Positions 51,092 to 59,744 of a stretch of 64,000 nucleotides of DNA are shown here, piece by piece; the first letter of the stretch is position 1, and every line of letters starts with the position of its first letter. The notes under the pieces are model-generated. The model searched no databases. It saw only the letters and a list, made by a program, of their open reading frames with translations, and was not told the DNA's origin. The translations under genes and the position numbers were made by a program. Source of the stretch: Brockia lithotrophica (GTDB lineage Bacteria > Bacillota > Bacilli > Thermicanales > DSM-22653); NCBI GenBank assembly GCA_003050565.1, contig PEBW01000005.1:107646-171645 (forward strand), given 5' to 3'.

Positions 51092-51190
51092 CGACCTTAA
51101 GATTGCGCTTCGCGATCTCTTACGCAAATCCCAGGGAGAACACGGAGCCGATGCGGTTCTCCGCTTTCATGGATGGACCTCAACGAACGG
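51086..51190 (+). pseudogene. IS256/Mutator-type transposase N-terminal fragment
   Basis: The frame reads VTDLKIALRDLLRKSQGEHGADAVL, like the opening of IS256-family transposases, then loses homology. Copies occur at 59162 and, degraded, at 54640. No catalytic DDE segment is attached. Confidence 0.45.
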
Positions 51191-51310
51191 CGCCGGTGTG
51201 CAGGGCCATCCCGAACCGGCGCCGGGTGTAAGAGACCTCAAGAACACAACAACACGCCCCGTTTTGGAAATGAAGCATAACTCGCAGAAATTGATAGGCG
51301 CCTTCCGGCT

Positions 51311-51709
51311 TCATTCCTCGTAGAGCAGCGTTTCCCCCCGGACCAGAAGCGGAGCCACCAAGACGAGAAGACCGCTCAAAATCAAAGAGCCGACGATGGC
51401 GAAGGACGCCACCCGCGCCGGCGATACGTCCGGTCGGAGGACGATCGCCAAGAGGGAGAAAAGGGCGGGCGACGTCGCGATCACTACGACGGGGTTCTGG
51501 GTGACGAGCATTCCCGTACGGAAGCGGGCCAGCGACGGAAACAGAAGGAGGAGCAATACCGAAAGAAGGCCCGCGAGTACGGCGAGGCTCAGCGGCAAGA
51601 GAAAGGCGCTCTCCCAGTAGGTCGGCTCGGGCATCAACTGGCTGATTCCCATGCCCCAGAGGGTAAAAGGGACGGCTGTCAAGAACGACCACGGTGAAGT
51701 GCGCATCAA
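51311..51709 (-). pseudogene. Truncated duplicate of the ABC permease at 59389
   Basis: This 132-aa frame is almost identical to the C-terminal 118 residues of the 283-aa permease at 59389-60240 (LWGMGISQLMPEPTYWESA through VRGETLLYEE). The first 14 residues are unrelated junction sequence. It lacks the first three TM helices and an ATPase partner. Confidence 0.88.
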
Positions 51710-52507
51710 AAGTCAATAGGTGAACTCGGAGAGGAAATTCCCTGGAATTTGAGACCACGCTGCCTCAACCCTACCTCCACCAGGCTCAAGCTAGCTCAAA
51801 TCTGGGTCGGCTCAGCTCTCACAGTACATACTTCACCCACGGAACTCCGGCGGAAGGCCCCTTCAGGGCCGGCAAACTTGCCCTAAGCCAGCTCCCTACC
51901 TCCTCTTACCTCCCGCTTCACCTCCCCCTGCACCGCCTGGGCCACATGTTCTTCCCTGTTTAGACTTAACTCCCACCGAAAAGTGAACTTCCCCAGCTCC
52001 CTGTTGGACCGCGCCGACAATACCCGCGCCCTCCTGTCTGCTCCTGCCTTCGTCCGGCTCGCCCCTATCCTCTTCATCCGCCACCCTGCCCCGTGCCACA
52101 CCTGCCGTACTAACCGATCTTCCCTTGTATATAATATATGCCGGAAGAAGGAGATGTCTGAACAGGTCCTTTCAACCTAGAAAAGGACGCGCGGCGGGTG
52201 ATTGCCGGATATCTGCAGGCCGTTGCCGCGGAGGATGCGGGCGCCCTGCACTGTTACGACAAAAAGATACAAAAATACCCGTTGCGTTTTTTGACTGTAT
52301 GTTATTCTACAGGAGGAATTGGCAGGGAGTGGGAGAAAAGGAAGGCGGGGAGGTGGCACGGGTTAGGACAGGACGATAGATTTTACGGGCATTTGGTTGA
52401 CCGGTTGGGTTGAGAAGTGGGAAGAGGAAATTCAAAATTCAGGCGGTATCTGTTTATGCTAAGACTTTATGGATTGCAGAACAAAGGTACAAGGAAAGGC
52501 GTTTCAG
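51710..52507. other. Non-coding accessory sequence with a possible transposase remnant
   Basis: No convincing gene is seen. On the minus strand near 51883-52101 a frame containing ASRTKAGADRRARVLSARSNRELGKFTFRWE resembles the C-terminal end of UPF0236/ISLre2 transposases. Near 52190 a short frame RVIAGYLQAVAAEDAGAL has no assignable family. GC content changes from high to low towards 52500. Confidence 0.4.
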
Positions 52508-53137
52508 ATGAAACCGGTTAATAAAAAATTGATCCTTTTGCTCATACTTGTCTTATTGGTAAACATGCTGTTGCCAAATATGAGTGCGCTTGCCGCTGAA
52601 AAAAATAACTTTGTTATTCCGAGTAAAATGAGCAATGCAGGCAAAGAATATATACTGTCTCCTGGTTTTCCAGGTTTTTATAGCAATATAATGTAAATAA
52701 AAAGGTTTTTAAAAGAACGGGGAAAAATACACGAACCCTCAAAAACGAAATAAGAGCAGGATACGTATCCACAGCAGCTGCACCGGTGGTGGTACCAGTA
52801 TATTTTATTCCAGGAATAGGAAAAGTATCTCTTTTAGGAACAGGAGTAATTGTTGTTGGAGGCATTACGTATTACGCCTGCTCGTGGATGTATAACAAAA
52901 TTATCCCATATATTATTAAGGTTTCAAGTACCAAAAAGGCTAATGAAAAATGGTAATACAGTAGATTTAAGCAAGTTTAATAAGAAAATTAGAGGTAAAA
53001 AAGCTTACGAAGAGGACGGTGGATGGTATATTGAGAAAGACGAAGATGGGCATGGAGGGAGTAAATGGAAATTAAAGAACCCCAAGGGTAAAAGAGTTGC
53101 TTCGCTTGACGAAAATGGTAAAATTTTAATGAAATAA
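52508..53137 (+). pseudogene. Secreted toxin-like protein with two frameshifts
   Basis: The ATG at 52508 (AAGGAAAGG upstream) opens a signal peptide (LILLLILVLLVNMLLPNMSA, then LAAE). The frame breaks near 52685 and continues one frame over with VSTAAAPVVVPVYFIPGIG and a hydrophobic stretch. It breaks again in an A5 run near 52954 and resumes the first frame as NGNTVDLSKFNKKI...DEDGHGGSKWKLKNPKGKR. The last 70 residues look like a small C-terminal toxin module, with an aspartate/His-Gly-Gly-x-x-Trp-Lys pattern seen in polymorphic toxins. As read, the gene cannot make the full protein. Confidence 0.55.
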
Positions 53138-53149
53138 GGGGGGCTGTCA

Positions 53150-53728
53150 GTGAGCATAAATGAAATGTTTGGAGACGGTAAAAACATAGAAGCCTTTCTG
53201 GAACAACTAGAAGTGATAACCGAAGAAAACGGATACTATCTCGTTGACATACTGCCCATGACTGTCCAGGATCCAGAAAAGTACAGTCAGTTTGAGTTGG
53301 TGTGGGAGTATATAATAGAAGAGGAAGAGCCCGAGAAACAAAAAATGTTTCTGGCCGATGAAGACAAGTTTGTAAGTCTTTTCAAGAAGCTGTGGTTGTA
53401 CAATAAGACGAAGGCATATGTGCACGAATCTGCCCGTCCTGAAGAATCGATTCTTAAGCTTATATATATAGATACGGAGACTTTGCGCTGGATAAAGGAA
53501 AGCGAAGATAAAACGAGGTTGATAACAGATGTAGGAGAACTAGAGTTGCTGATTCGGTTAGGGACAAGAGATATAGTAGATAGCATCTTGGTTTTCGAAG
53601 ATATGGAAATCGTTTGTTGGTCAAACGGAGGGTTGGCATGGCCTATTTATTTTAACAAACCGGATGTAATAGAGCTGGTAAAAGAAATGGCCAATGTAGA
53701 AGGACTCTATTTATACAGGAAAGCATAA
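53150..53728 (+). CDS. Acidic cytosolic protein, candidate immunity protein
   Basis: This 192-aa intact, acidic protein has no signal peptide and no TM helices. It starts with GTG behind AAGGGGGG, 12 bases after the broken toxin-like gene, on the same strand and with similar low GC. A secreted toxin followed at once by a small acidic intracellular protein is the usual toxin-immunity order. I do not recognise the family; immunity is inferred from context only. Confidence 0.6.
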   Translation: MSINEMFGDGKNIEAFLEQLEVITEENGYYLVDILPMTVQDPEKYSQFELVWEYIIEEEEPEKQKMFLADEDKFVSLFKKLWLYNKTKAYVHESARPEESILKLIYIDTETLRWIKESEDKTRLITDVGELELLIRLGTRDIVDSILVFEDMEIVCWSNGGLAWPIYFNKPDVIELVKEMANVEGLYLYRKA

Positions 53729-53811
53729 TACGGATGTTTTAGCAAGAAAAATACAAATATGTAGTGATTCGAAAGGTTCCGGGTATTTCTCCTTTCCAGA
53801 AGTGGGGCTAG

Positions 53812-54446
53812 ATGGCATACGCAGACGGAGGGCTTCGCCCCGAAGAGATCCTCTCGGAGAAAACCGAAACGGTAGAACTTACCACAGAGCACCTCCCGAA
53901 CTCTTGCGCGCCGCCCAGTTTCACGACCACCTCTGCCCCGGCGTGACGAGCGGCTTCTTCATCGCCAAATACCTCAAACGGCATCTGCCTCTTCGGTCCC
54001 CGGACGAACGCTACGTCATCCTCTCTCTTCCCCCCTGGTGCAAAGACGACGCCTTTCAGGTCCTCTTGAACACCACGCCGGGGAAATCCGGCCTGTACGT
54101 AATCCCTCTGAACGAACGCTCCAAAGGACGGCTTCGCCCGGAAGCGCGCACGCTTGCGGGGGTGTACTTCCGCGTTTCCCGTTCGGGTGGACCTACCGAA
54201 GGTTTGATCCTCGGCTTCCGCTGGAAAGAGGCGTACCGGCTTTTGGGAATCCCGCGGGAAGCCGATGCCTTCCGGCTGGAAAACCTCCTCGCCCTCGACC
54301 TCCTCTTTGCGGAGTACCTCGATCGGCCGGAAGTGTTCGTGCACACCATCCGCGAGATCAATCTCCTCGAAGGCACACGCCCCGAAGACCTCGTCCAGCC
54401 CGGAACCGACGTGCTCGCCGCGCTCGACCTGGCGGATCCCCTCTAA
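53812..54446 (+). pseudogene. FmdE-family protein, N-terminal frameshift
   Basis: The main frame has the FmdE hallmark LLRAAQFHDHLCPGVTSGFFIAKYL with the metal-binding His and Cys. It continues through CKDDAFQVLLNTTPGKSGLYVIPLN to a helical end. The N-terminal 30 residues (AYADGGLRPEEILSEKTETVEL) lie one frame over, with a shift near 53895-53905. FmdE-type proteins accompany molybdenum enzymes, none of which are visible here. An internal piece is duplicated at 50708-50811. Confidence 0.65.
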
Positions 54447-54476
54447 GCCCCGGCGGCATGGAAAGACGTACGAAAA

Positions 54477-54516
54477 AACACGCCCGGGTCGGGATCACCC
54501 AGAACCCGGGCGTGTT
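54477..54516 (-). terminator. Intrinsic terminator facing the peptide operon
   Basis: AACACGCCCGGGT and ACCCGGGCGTGTT form a perfect 13-base inverted repeat. On the minus strand it is followed by a T-run (54478-54473). It would end transcripts of the operon at 54800-58516. The right arm also begins the R3-type repeat. Confidence 0.7.
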
Positions 54517-54760
54517 CATGCGCGCCTCCTTTTTCCGTCGGCTGCCGGCATCGCGGTTTCGGAGGCGGCGTCCTGAAGGTTCGCCTCTCCCTCGGCCCCG
54601 TCTCCCCGGACGAATTTCATGGATGGACCTCTTATGCAAATCCCGGGGAAAACCCGAAGCCGATGCCCTTCGCGAGGCGCTTCGAGCTCGGTATCCTCAG
54701 GTGAAGGAGGTGGTGCATGACTTTTGACAATCGGCCCACCCGAAGGGGAGCCGATTTACA
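54505..54760 (+). repeat. Partial R3 repeat with degraded IS256-like frame
   Basis: Bases 54505-54614 match the lead of R3. Sequence after 54620 resembles the R3 transposase start (LLCKSRGKPEADALREALR) but diverges quickly. No intact gene occurs between 54447 and 54799. Confidence 0.65.
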
Positions 54761-54799
54761 CCACTTGACGGGACGTGATCTTACACATTAGGGCGGTGG

Positions 54800-56023
54800 T
54801 CAGACGGAAGGACCTTTAGGCTGACGCATCATCAACCTCCATGCCGAGGCAACGGCATTGAGGACGCCGCCGATTACGGCCAGGCAGAAGGCGCCTTCGC
54901 CCAATGTGCCGGAAAGGGAGGAATTTTCCCCGGCGGCTTGGAAACGATAGATCAGAACCCCTCCTGGAGCAAGCTGGAAGGACGGCCAGCCGGCAAAATC
55001 GCCGATGAAGGTGACGGTCATCTCGAGGATAATGAGACCCACTAAGGTCAAGAGTGTACCCCCGACCAGGGCTAGAAGCACTTGTCCCGTTCCTTTGATC
55101 ATGTGGACAGCTCCATTCCGCATGCGTTTAAACCTCCGCTTTACATAGGTCTGCCATGTGTCCATGGTATGTCGCCAGTAGGGATAAAGGGGGCTATCGG
55201 TAAAGGGAGGTAAAAGGTTAAGGGTTTGCACGAGAAAAGGGGCTGCAGCCGCCAGCCAGATACGATCGCCTGGGTTCGCCCAAAGGAGAGCGATCCCTGG
55301 TATGGCCGTGAAGACAGGCCCCGCCACACCGATCAGGAATTCTTGCCGTGGGGAACCGGGTTTACGCTTAACCGCCACCGATCCCGGTCGGATGGACAAG
55401 TACATACCGCGAGGGGGCCATCCCAAGAGGCGGGCACCGATGAGGTGAGCTGTTTCGTGGAGAAGTATGGTCAGGAATAGGCTGATGAGAACGACCGGAA
55501 CGAAGATAAACACTTTCGGTTGGAAAACTGTCAACGCGAGGGCTGCGGGGGTAAGCACCAGCAAAGGGAGGCGCCAGGCCAGCCAAACCGCCAGCGCAAC
55601 CTGTCGGAGAGTATGAAGACCGCGATCCATATCGAGGGCCAAACGGCGTCGGGGGAGGTGGGAAAAAGGAATGGGCCATCCGATGAGGCGGGCGAGAAGG
55701 GTTCGGTAGAAGGCCCACTCGTCCCGAAGAGGTACGGCCACCGGCTGCGCCAGATCGTGGGCATTCAGGGTCCAGAGAAGTTGTAAGGCGTCTTCCTTCA
55801 CCCTATCTTCCGGTGCCCGGAACCTCTTGGTGAGGGAGTAGACCCATTCCTCAAGGGGCGTCTTCCCATCGCAGGCCGATAGGATGGCCTGGGCCGACCG
55901 ATTGACGGGATACCGCTGGTCAAGGGCTTCGTCGTGGAGGAACCACCCTTGGCCGTCGGATCGGAGGCTGACTCCCGGAGCCAAGGTCCAAACATCCGTC
56001 GAAGGTCTGCCTTTACGGTCCAT
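54800..56023 (-). CDS. PqqD-like (RRE) domain fused to M50-type membrane peptidase
   Basis: This protein of about 407 aa starts at the ATG at 56023 (GGAGG upstream), overlapping the permease end by 11 bases. Residues about 12-95 resemble PqqD, the RiPP recognition element (GVSLRSDGQGWFLHDEALDQ, NRSAQAILSACDGKTPLEEW). The rest is a polytopic membrane peptidase with HETAH at 189-193 and a second-metal motif NLLPPFTDSPLYP near 283, as in site-2 protease-like M50 enzymes. It probably binds the leader of the 73-aa precursor and cleaves it. YydH plays a comparable role in Bacillus. Confidence 0.85.
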   Translation of the reverse strand: MDRKGRPSTDVWTLAPGVSLRSDGQGWFLHDEALDQRYPVNRSAQAILSACDGKTPLEEWVYSLTKRFRAPEDRVKEDALQLLWTLNAHDLAQPVAVPLRDEWAFYRTLLARLIGWPIPFSHLPRRRLALDMDRGLHTLRQVALAVWLAWRLPLLVLTPAALALTVFQPKVFIFVPVVLISLFLTILLHETAHLIGARLLGWPPRGMYLSIRPGSVAVKRKPGSPRQEFLIGVAGPVFTAIPGIALLWANPGDRIWLAAAAPFLVQTLNLLPPFTDSPLYPYWRHTMDTWQTYVKRRFKRMRNGAVHMIKGTGQVLLALVGGTLLTLVGLIILEMTVTFIGDFAGWPSFQLAPGGVLIYRFQAAGENSSLSGTLGEGAFCLAVIGGVLNAVASAWRLMMRQPKGPSV

Positions 56024-57395
56024 CGCGGCGCCTCCACTCTTCGGCAGCGATGGCAAGGCCGATTCCTAAAAAAACGAAGCTTAGGCCGGACACTATGACT
56101 CCCCAGGGGCGGGGGAACAGAGATATCAACACCTGGGCGGCCTGGTACAGGACGACCGAGGCCAGAGCGAACACCGCCAGGTGCATGAACCCTTGGAGGG
56201 AATCCTCGTCCCGTACCGGCATCGCGACGCCCCACGCAAAGGCCAGGTAGTAAGTCACGAGGGCGAAAAGGGCGGACGGACCTAGGATTGGCACCGGGTT
56301 TTCTACCCTCAGGCCGATGAGAAGAACTACGCCGGTGAAAAGGATCACCCAGGCCATGCCGGCGAGGGCGATGGAACCTATGGCCTTGTCCAAGATATAG
56401 TCGGCAGGGCGCAGGGGAAGGCTGCGGATCCACGTCTCCAGAGGAAGATCGATGCCCCGAGCCCTAAGGACCATCAGAGCCAACGAAAAGGCTCCCATGT
56501 AAAGGCCTGGCAAGACATATTCGTTGAACCCTTCGCCAGGCGATGACCACCAGAGGAGGAGTCCCAGGAAGAGCCAGATACTCCCTATGACGATGGCGAA
56601 AAAGCTCCATGTGGAGGCATCTCGCAGGACGTTCCGGAATTCATAGCCCAGCCACGCCCACCGGCCGCGGGGGAAAACAGGCCACCGGTGGCCGAGGGGC
56701 GGTTTATCCGTACGGGCACCCTCCCTCATCGGCCACGAGAAGCGAGATAGGAGCCACCGCCAGGCCACCCAATCCACGGCAAGGAGCATCGCGATGCCCC
56801 CCGCCAGGTGGGGCCCCGGCCGAAAGACGTCCAGCCAGGCGGTTCCGGTAAGAAACCAAAAGATAGCCCCCATGGCCACGCCGAAAAGGAACCAACCCCG
56901 TCGGATCGCCAACTTTCCGACCAAGGTTAACCAGGCGGCGCTGGCCATCAAGATGACGGTACCTGCCACTCCAGCCGCCAAAGCGGGCAGGGAGATGAAC
57001 CCCCGATGGGCGAGGGCCAGGAGCACCGGTGCCGTGAAGAATAAGGGAAAGATTCCATAAGCCAGGAAAAGAGGGGCAGCGCTTCCGAAGATGAGGGCAC
57101 CATCGGTCACGGGCAAGGCGCGGGGGAAACCTTCTGGGATAAGGCGCCGGACATCGACGAGAAGAGAGGTCAGAACGGCACCGACGGCGAGGATGCGCAC
57201 GATGTAAAGGAGCCAGGGATTTAGCACCGGCGTCGGCGCGGTGGAGGTGGTTCGGAAAAGGGTCACGTCCATCCAGAAAAGGCCCAGGAGTACCAGCAAA
57301 ACGAGAAACCACGCCCATGGAGCGTCCAGCACCGAGGCCATCAGGCTTCGGCGGATCTCAAGGAGTCTCCATCGGCTGATGAGCCACCAGTTCAT
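56013..57395 (-). CDS. ABC transporter permease of the peptide operon
   Basis: This polytopic protein of about 460 aa has roughly twelve hydrophobic segments, starting at the ATG at 57395 (GAGAGGAGG upstream) with NWWLISRWRLLEIRRSL before the first helix. It overlaps the ATPase gene by 38 bases and the peptidase gene by 11, so the three are translationally linked. It has no close family signature; it should pair with the ATPase to export or expel the mature peptide. Confidence 0.85.
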   Translation of the reverse strand: MNWWLISRWRLLEIRRSLMASVLDAPWAWFLVLLVLLGLFWMDVTLFRTTSTAPTPVLNPWLLYIVRILAVGAVLTSLLVDVRRLIPEGFPRALPVTDGALIFGSAAPLFLAYGIFPLFFTAPVLLALAHRGFISLPALAAGVAGTVILMASAAWLTLVGKLAIRRGWFLFGVAMGAIFWFLTGTAWLDVFRPGPHLAGGIAMLLAVDWVAWRWLLSRFSWPMREGARTDKPPLGHRWPVFPRGRWAWLGYEFRNVLRDASTWSFFAIVIGSIWLFLGLLLWWSSPGEGFNEYVLPGLYMGAFSLALMVLRARGIDLPLETWIRSLPLRPADYILDKAIGSIALAGMAWVILFTGVVLLIGLRVENPVPILGPSALFALVTYYLAFAWGVAMPVRDEDSLQGFMHLAVFALASVVLYQAAQVLISLFPRPWGVIVSGLSFVFLGIGLAIAAEEWRRRDGP

Positions 57396-58182
57396 GGAGA
57401 AGCTTCCTCCTCTCCCCGCCGCCCACCGCGAGGAGAAAGGCTTCCGCAAGGTCGGGGGCGTGGTATCGGGTCTTCAGTTCCTCCGCAGAACCCTGGGCCA
57501 CTATGCGGCTTCCATGGATGAAGTAGAACCGGTGAGCTACCCTTTCGGCAAAGGGCAGGTCGTGGGTCGCCAGCACCACAGCTACCCCTTGCTGCGCCAG
57601 GGCATGAAAGAGGTCCCGCAAGAGCACCACCATCTCCGGGTCCAGCCCCGAGGTGGGTTCGTCGCAGATGAAGACACGAGGCCGGGGAAGGAGGGCCGCG
57701 GCCAGCTGAACCTTTTTGCGCATGCCGTGGGAATACCCCTTCATGAGGCGGTCGGCTGCGCCCGACAGATCCAGGTAGGCCAGCCATCGTTCGATGGCGG
57801 CGTCCGCTTCGGGGCGGGGTACTTCGTAAAGGGCGGCGATAAATCGGAGGAATTCCCGAGCGGTAAGGCGCTCGGGTACCTCGTGGGAAGCCGGAACGAA
57901 ACCCAGATGGCGGCGCAGGCGCCAGAGGTCGGGAGGAAGGGAGCCTGAGTGGCGGGACTCGGGATCGTTTCCCCAAGTGTAGTCCAGGACCCTAAGGCGG
58001 CCGCGAGAGGGTGGAAGGATCCCGGCGCAGAGGTTCAAAAGGGTGGTTTTGCCGGCCCCGTTGGGACCCACCAAGGCGACGATCTCGCCCGCCGCTACCC
58101 TAAGGTCGGCATCCTGGATGCCAGGTACTGCCCCGAACCATCGGGTGACGCCTTCCGCCTCCACTAGCGCCGCCTTCGTCAT
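57358..58182 (-). CDS. ABC transporter ATPase of the peptide operon
   Basis: This protein of about 274 aa has Walker A GPNGAGKTT, a signature YSHGMRKKVQLAAALL (SHGM, as in ABC-2/CcmA-like exporters), Walker B VFICDEPTSGLD and H-loop ATHDLPFAE. The ATG at 58182 has AAGGAGG at ideal spacing. It follows the precursor gene by 112 bases, which contain a hairpin. Confidence 0.93.
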   Translation of the reverse strand: MTKAALVEAEGVTRWFGAVPGIQDADLRVAAGEIVALVGPNGAGKTTLLNLCAGILPPSRGRLRVLDYTWGNDPESRHSGSLPPDLWRLRRHLGFVPASHEVPERLTAREFLRFIAALYEVPRPEADAAIERWLAYLDLSGAADRLMKGYSHGMRKKVQLAAALLPRPRVFICDEPTSGLDPEMVVLLRDLFHALAQQGVAVVLATHDLPFAERVAHRFYFIHGSRIVAQGSAEELKTRYHAPDLAEAFLLAVGGGERRKLLHELVAHQPMETP

Positions 58183-58251
58183 AGGGGAACCTCCTTCTCT
58201 ATGGTGCATCACGACGTCGACCTTATGTTATATGCGTTATATGCCCAGGAG

Positions 58252-58270
58252 GACGGGGAGGCTTCCCGTC
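58252..58270 (-). promoter_or_regulatory. Hairpin between precursor and transporter genes
   Basis: GACGGG and CCCGTC (58270-58265 and 58257-58252) form a 6-base stem with a 7-base loop and no T-run. It could act as a processing or attenuation point to keep precursor expression above transporter expression. Confidence 0.4.
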
Positions 58271-58294
58271 AACGCTGGCTAAGAGGAACGTCCA

Positions 58295-58516
58295 TCACCG
58301 GCATCCTGAATTGATGCTTGTGGGTAGATATCCATTCCAGCTAATATCAGTGTAAAAGGATTGGCCATAGCCGACTTTGCAGACAAGGAAGCCGGTAGTG
58401 GCGTAAATGCTAACGCCGACGATAGAAGCGCCCGCGACAATCGCCCAGGGATTTTCGTTTTCCGCCACATCCCGTTGTTCCAATTGGACAAGGGGCGTTT
58501 CCCAGACCTCTCTCAT
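58295..58516 (-). CDS. Putative RiPP precursor peptide (73 aa)
   Basis: The ATG at 58516 follows a near-perfect AAAGGAGGTGA site. The first 20 residues look like an RRE-bound leader: REVWETPLVQLEQRDVAEN carries a W-x-x-P-x-V-x-L spacing akin to lasso and related leaders. A hydrophobic, Gly/Ala/Val-rich segment follows (residues 24-45), then a polar C-terminal core rich in Gly, Ser, Tyr and Asn with Cys46 and Cys72. The mature product may be the hydrophobic/core part or a Cys46-Cys72 loop. It is first in the operon, as precursors usually are. No similar peptide is known to me. Confidence 0.72.
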   Translation of the reverse strand: MREVWETPLVQLEQRDVAENENPWAIVAGASIVGVSIYATTGFLVCKVGYGQSFYTDISWNGYLPTSINSGCR

Positions 58517-58585
58517 GTTGCCTTCACCTCCTTTCTTCGGAGTTGAGGGCGGGAGCCTGGGACCCGTCCATCCTGGGCTAGTCAT

Positions 58586-58614
58586 ATCATAGCAATGGGG
58601 TAGTGTCCCATCAA
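58586..58614 (-). promoter_or_regulatory. Sigma-A promoter of the peptide operon
   Basis: TTGATG (58614-58609) and TATGAT (58591-58586) have exactly 17 bases between them, giving a start near 58579 and a 63-base leader to the precursor ATG. Confidence 0.8.
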
Positions 58615-58631
58615 GAAATGAAAAATTACCG

Positions 58632-58651
58632 TTTGTGTCTATTTGTGTCTA
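58632..58651 (-). promoter_or_regulatory. Tandem 10-bp direct repeat upstream of the peptide promoter
   Basis: TAGACACAAA is repeated twice without a gap on the minus strand, 18 bases upstream of the -35 hexamer. One-turn direct repeats here are typical binding sites for response regulators activating bacteriocin operons. Confidence 0.6.
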
Positions 58652-58679
58652 CTGTTTGACATCGGTCGGCTTTGTCCCA

Positions 58680-58890
58680 TTCGGAACTCTATCGACCGCC
58701 CTCGAAGCTCCGCGACCACTCGGCGAAGCTAATCGCGAGCCGCTTCCTGCGTAGGCTGAGGAAAGATCGTCCGGCTGATCGACGTCTCTGTGTAGAAAGT
58801 CCGCGTAGAAAGTCCGTCCAGAACGCGCCGGCTTCGCTCGTTCCGACATCGAAACCGAGTACCTCGCGCTGTGTTTCTCCTTTCCGGGCG
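58680..58890 (-). pseudogene. IS256/Mutator transposase internal fragment
   Basis: The minus strand encodes REVLGFDVGTSEAGAFWTDFLRGL, the region after the first catalytic Asp in IS256-family transposases. It then degenerates with a local GCGTAGAAAGTCC duplication before a stop at about 58690. No start or C-terminal catalytic Glu is seen. Confidence 0.7.
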
Positions 58891-59744
58891 TGTTCATGCG
58901 CGCCTTCTTTTTCCCTCGGCTGCCGGCATCGCGGTTTCGGGGGCGGCGGCCTGAAGTTTCGCCTCACCCTTGGCCCCGTCTCCCCGGACGAAAGCCCCTT
59001 CTCGCTCCGGCAGAGAAGGCCGGTTAAAGTCCCAGGTAGTGGTGTAGAAAGGAGTGGGCCTCATCCGTCCTCGTGGTGACCCTTGATAAAAATTAAAAAA
59101 AGATCACCAGAAGCTCTCCTTTGGGTGGGACCATCAATCTCCCGAAGGGAGGAAGCCTCTGGTGACCGACTTTAAGATTGCGCTTCGCGATCTCTTACGC
59201 AAATCCCAGGGAGAACACGGAGCCGATGCGGTTCTCCGCTTTCATGGATGGACCTCAACGAACCGGCGCCGGTGTGCAGGGCCATCCCGAACCGGCGCCG
59301 GGTGTGCGAGAGACCTCAAGAACACAACAACACGACCCGTTTTGGGAATGAAACATAACTCGCAGAAATTGATAGGCGTCTTCCGGCTTCATTCCTCGTA
59401 GAGTAAAGTTTCCCCCCGGACCAGAAGCGGAGCCACCAAGACGAGAAGACCGCTCAAAATCAAAGAGCCGACGATGGCGAAGGACGCCACCCGCGCCGGC
59501 GATACGTCCGGTCGGAGGGTGATCGCCAAGAGGCTGAAAACGGCGGGAGACGACGCGATCAATATGACGGGGTTCTGGGTGACGAGCATTCCCGTACGAA
59601 AGCGGGCCAGCGACGGAAACAGAAGGAGGAGCAATACTGAAAGAAGGCCCGCGAGTATGGCGAGGCTCAGCGGCAAGAGAATGGCGCTCTCCCAGTAGGT
59701 CGGCTCGGGCATCAATTGGCTGATTCCCATGCCCCAGAGGGTAA
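58887..59744. repeat. Dispersed repeat R3, copy 2 (partner 50819-51665)
   Basis: This is the full-length counterpart of the copy at 50.8 kb and continues into the intact ABC permease. It includes another hairpin near 59107-59166 and another IS256-like N-terminal frame at 59162. Confidence 0.9.

Larger units (their letters stand above)
50819..51665. repeat. Dispersed repeat R3, copy 1 (partner 58887-59744)
   Basis: About 850 bases are nearly identical to 58887-59744. The unit contains a GC-rich non-coding lead, an IS256-like transposase N-terminal fragment, a strong hairpin, and the 3' half of an ABC permease gene. Part of the lead also occurs at 54505-54614. Identity ends abruptly at 51665 inside the permease frame. 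Confidence 0.9.
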
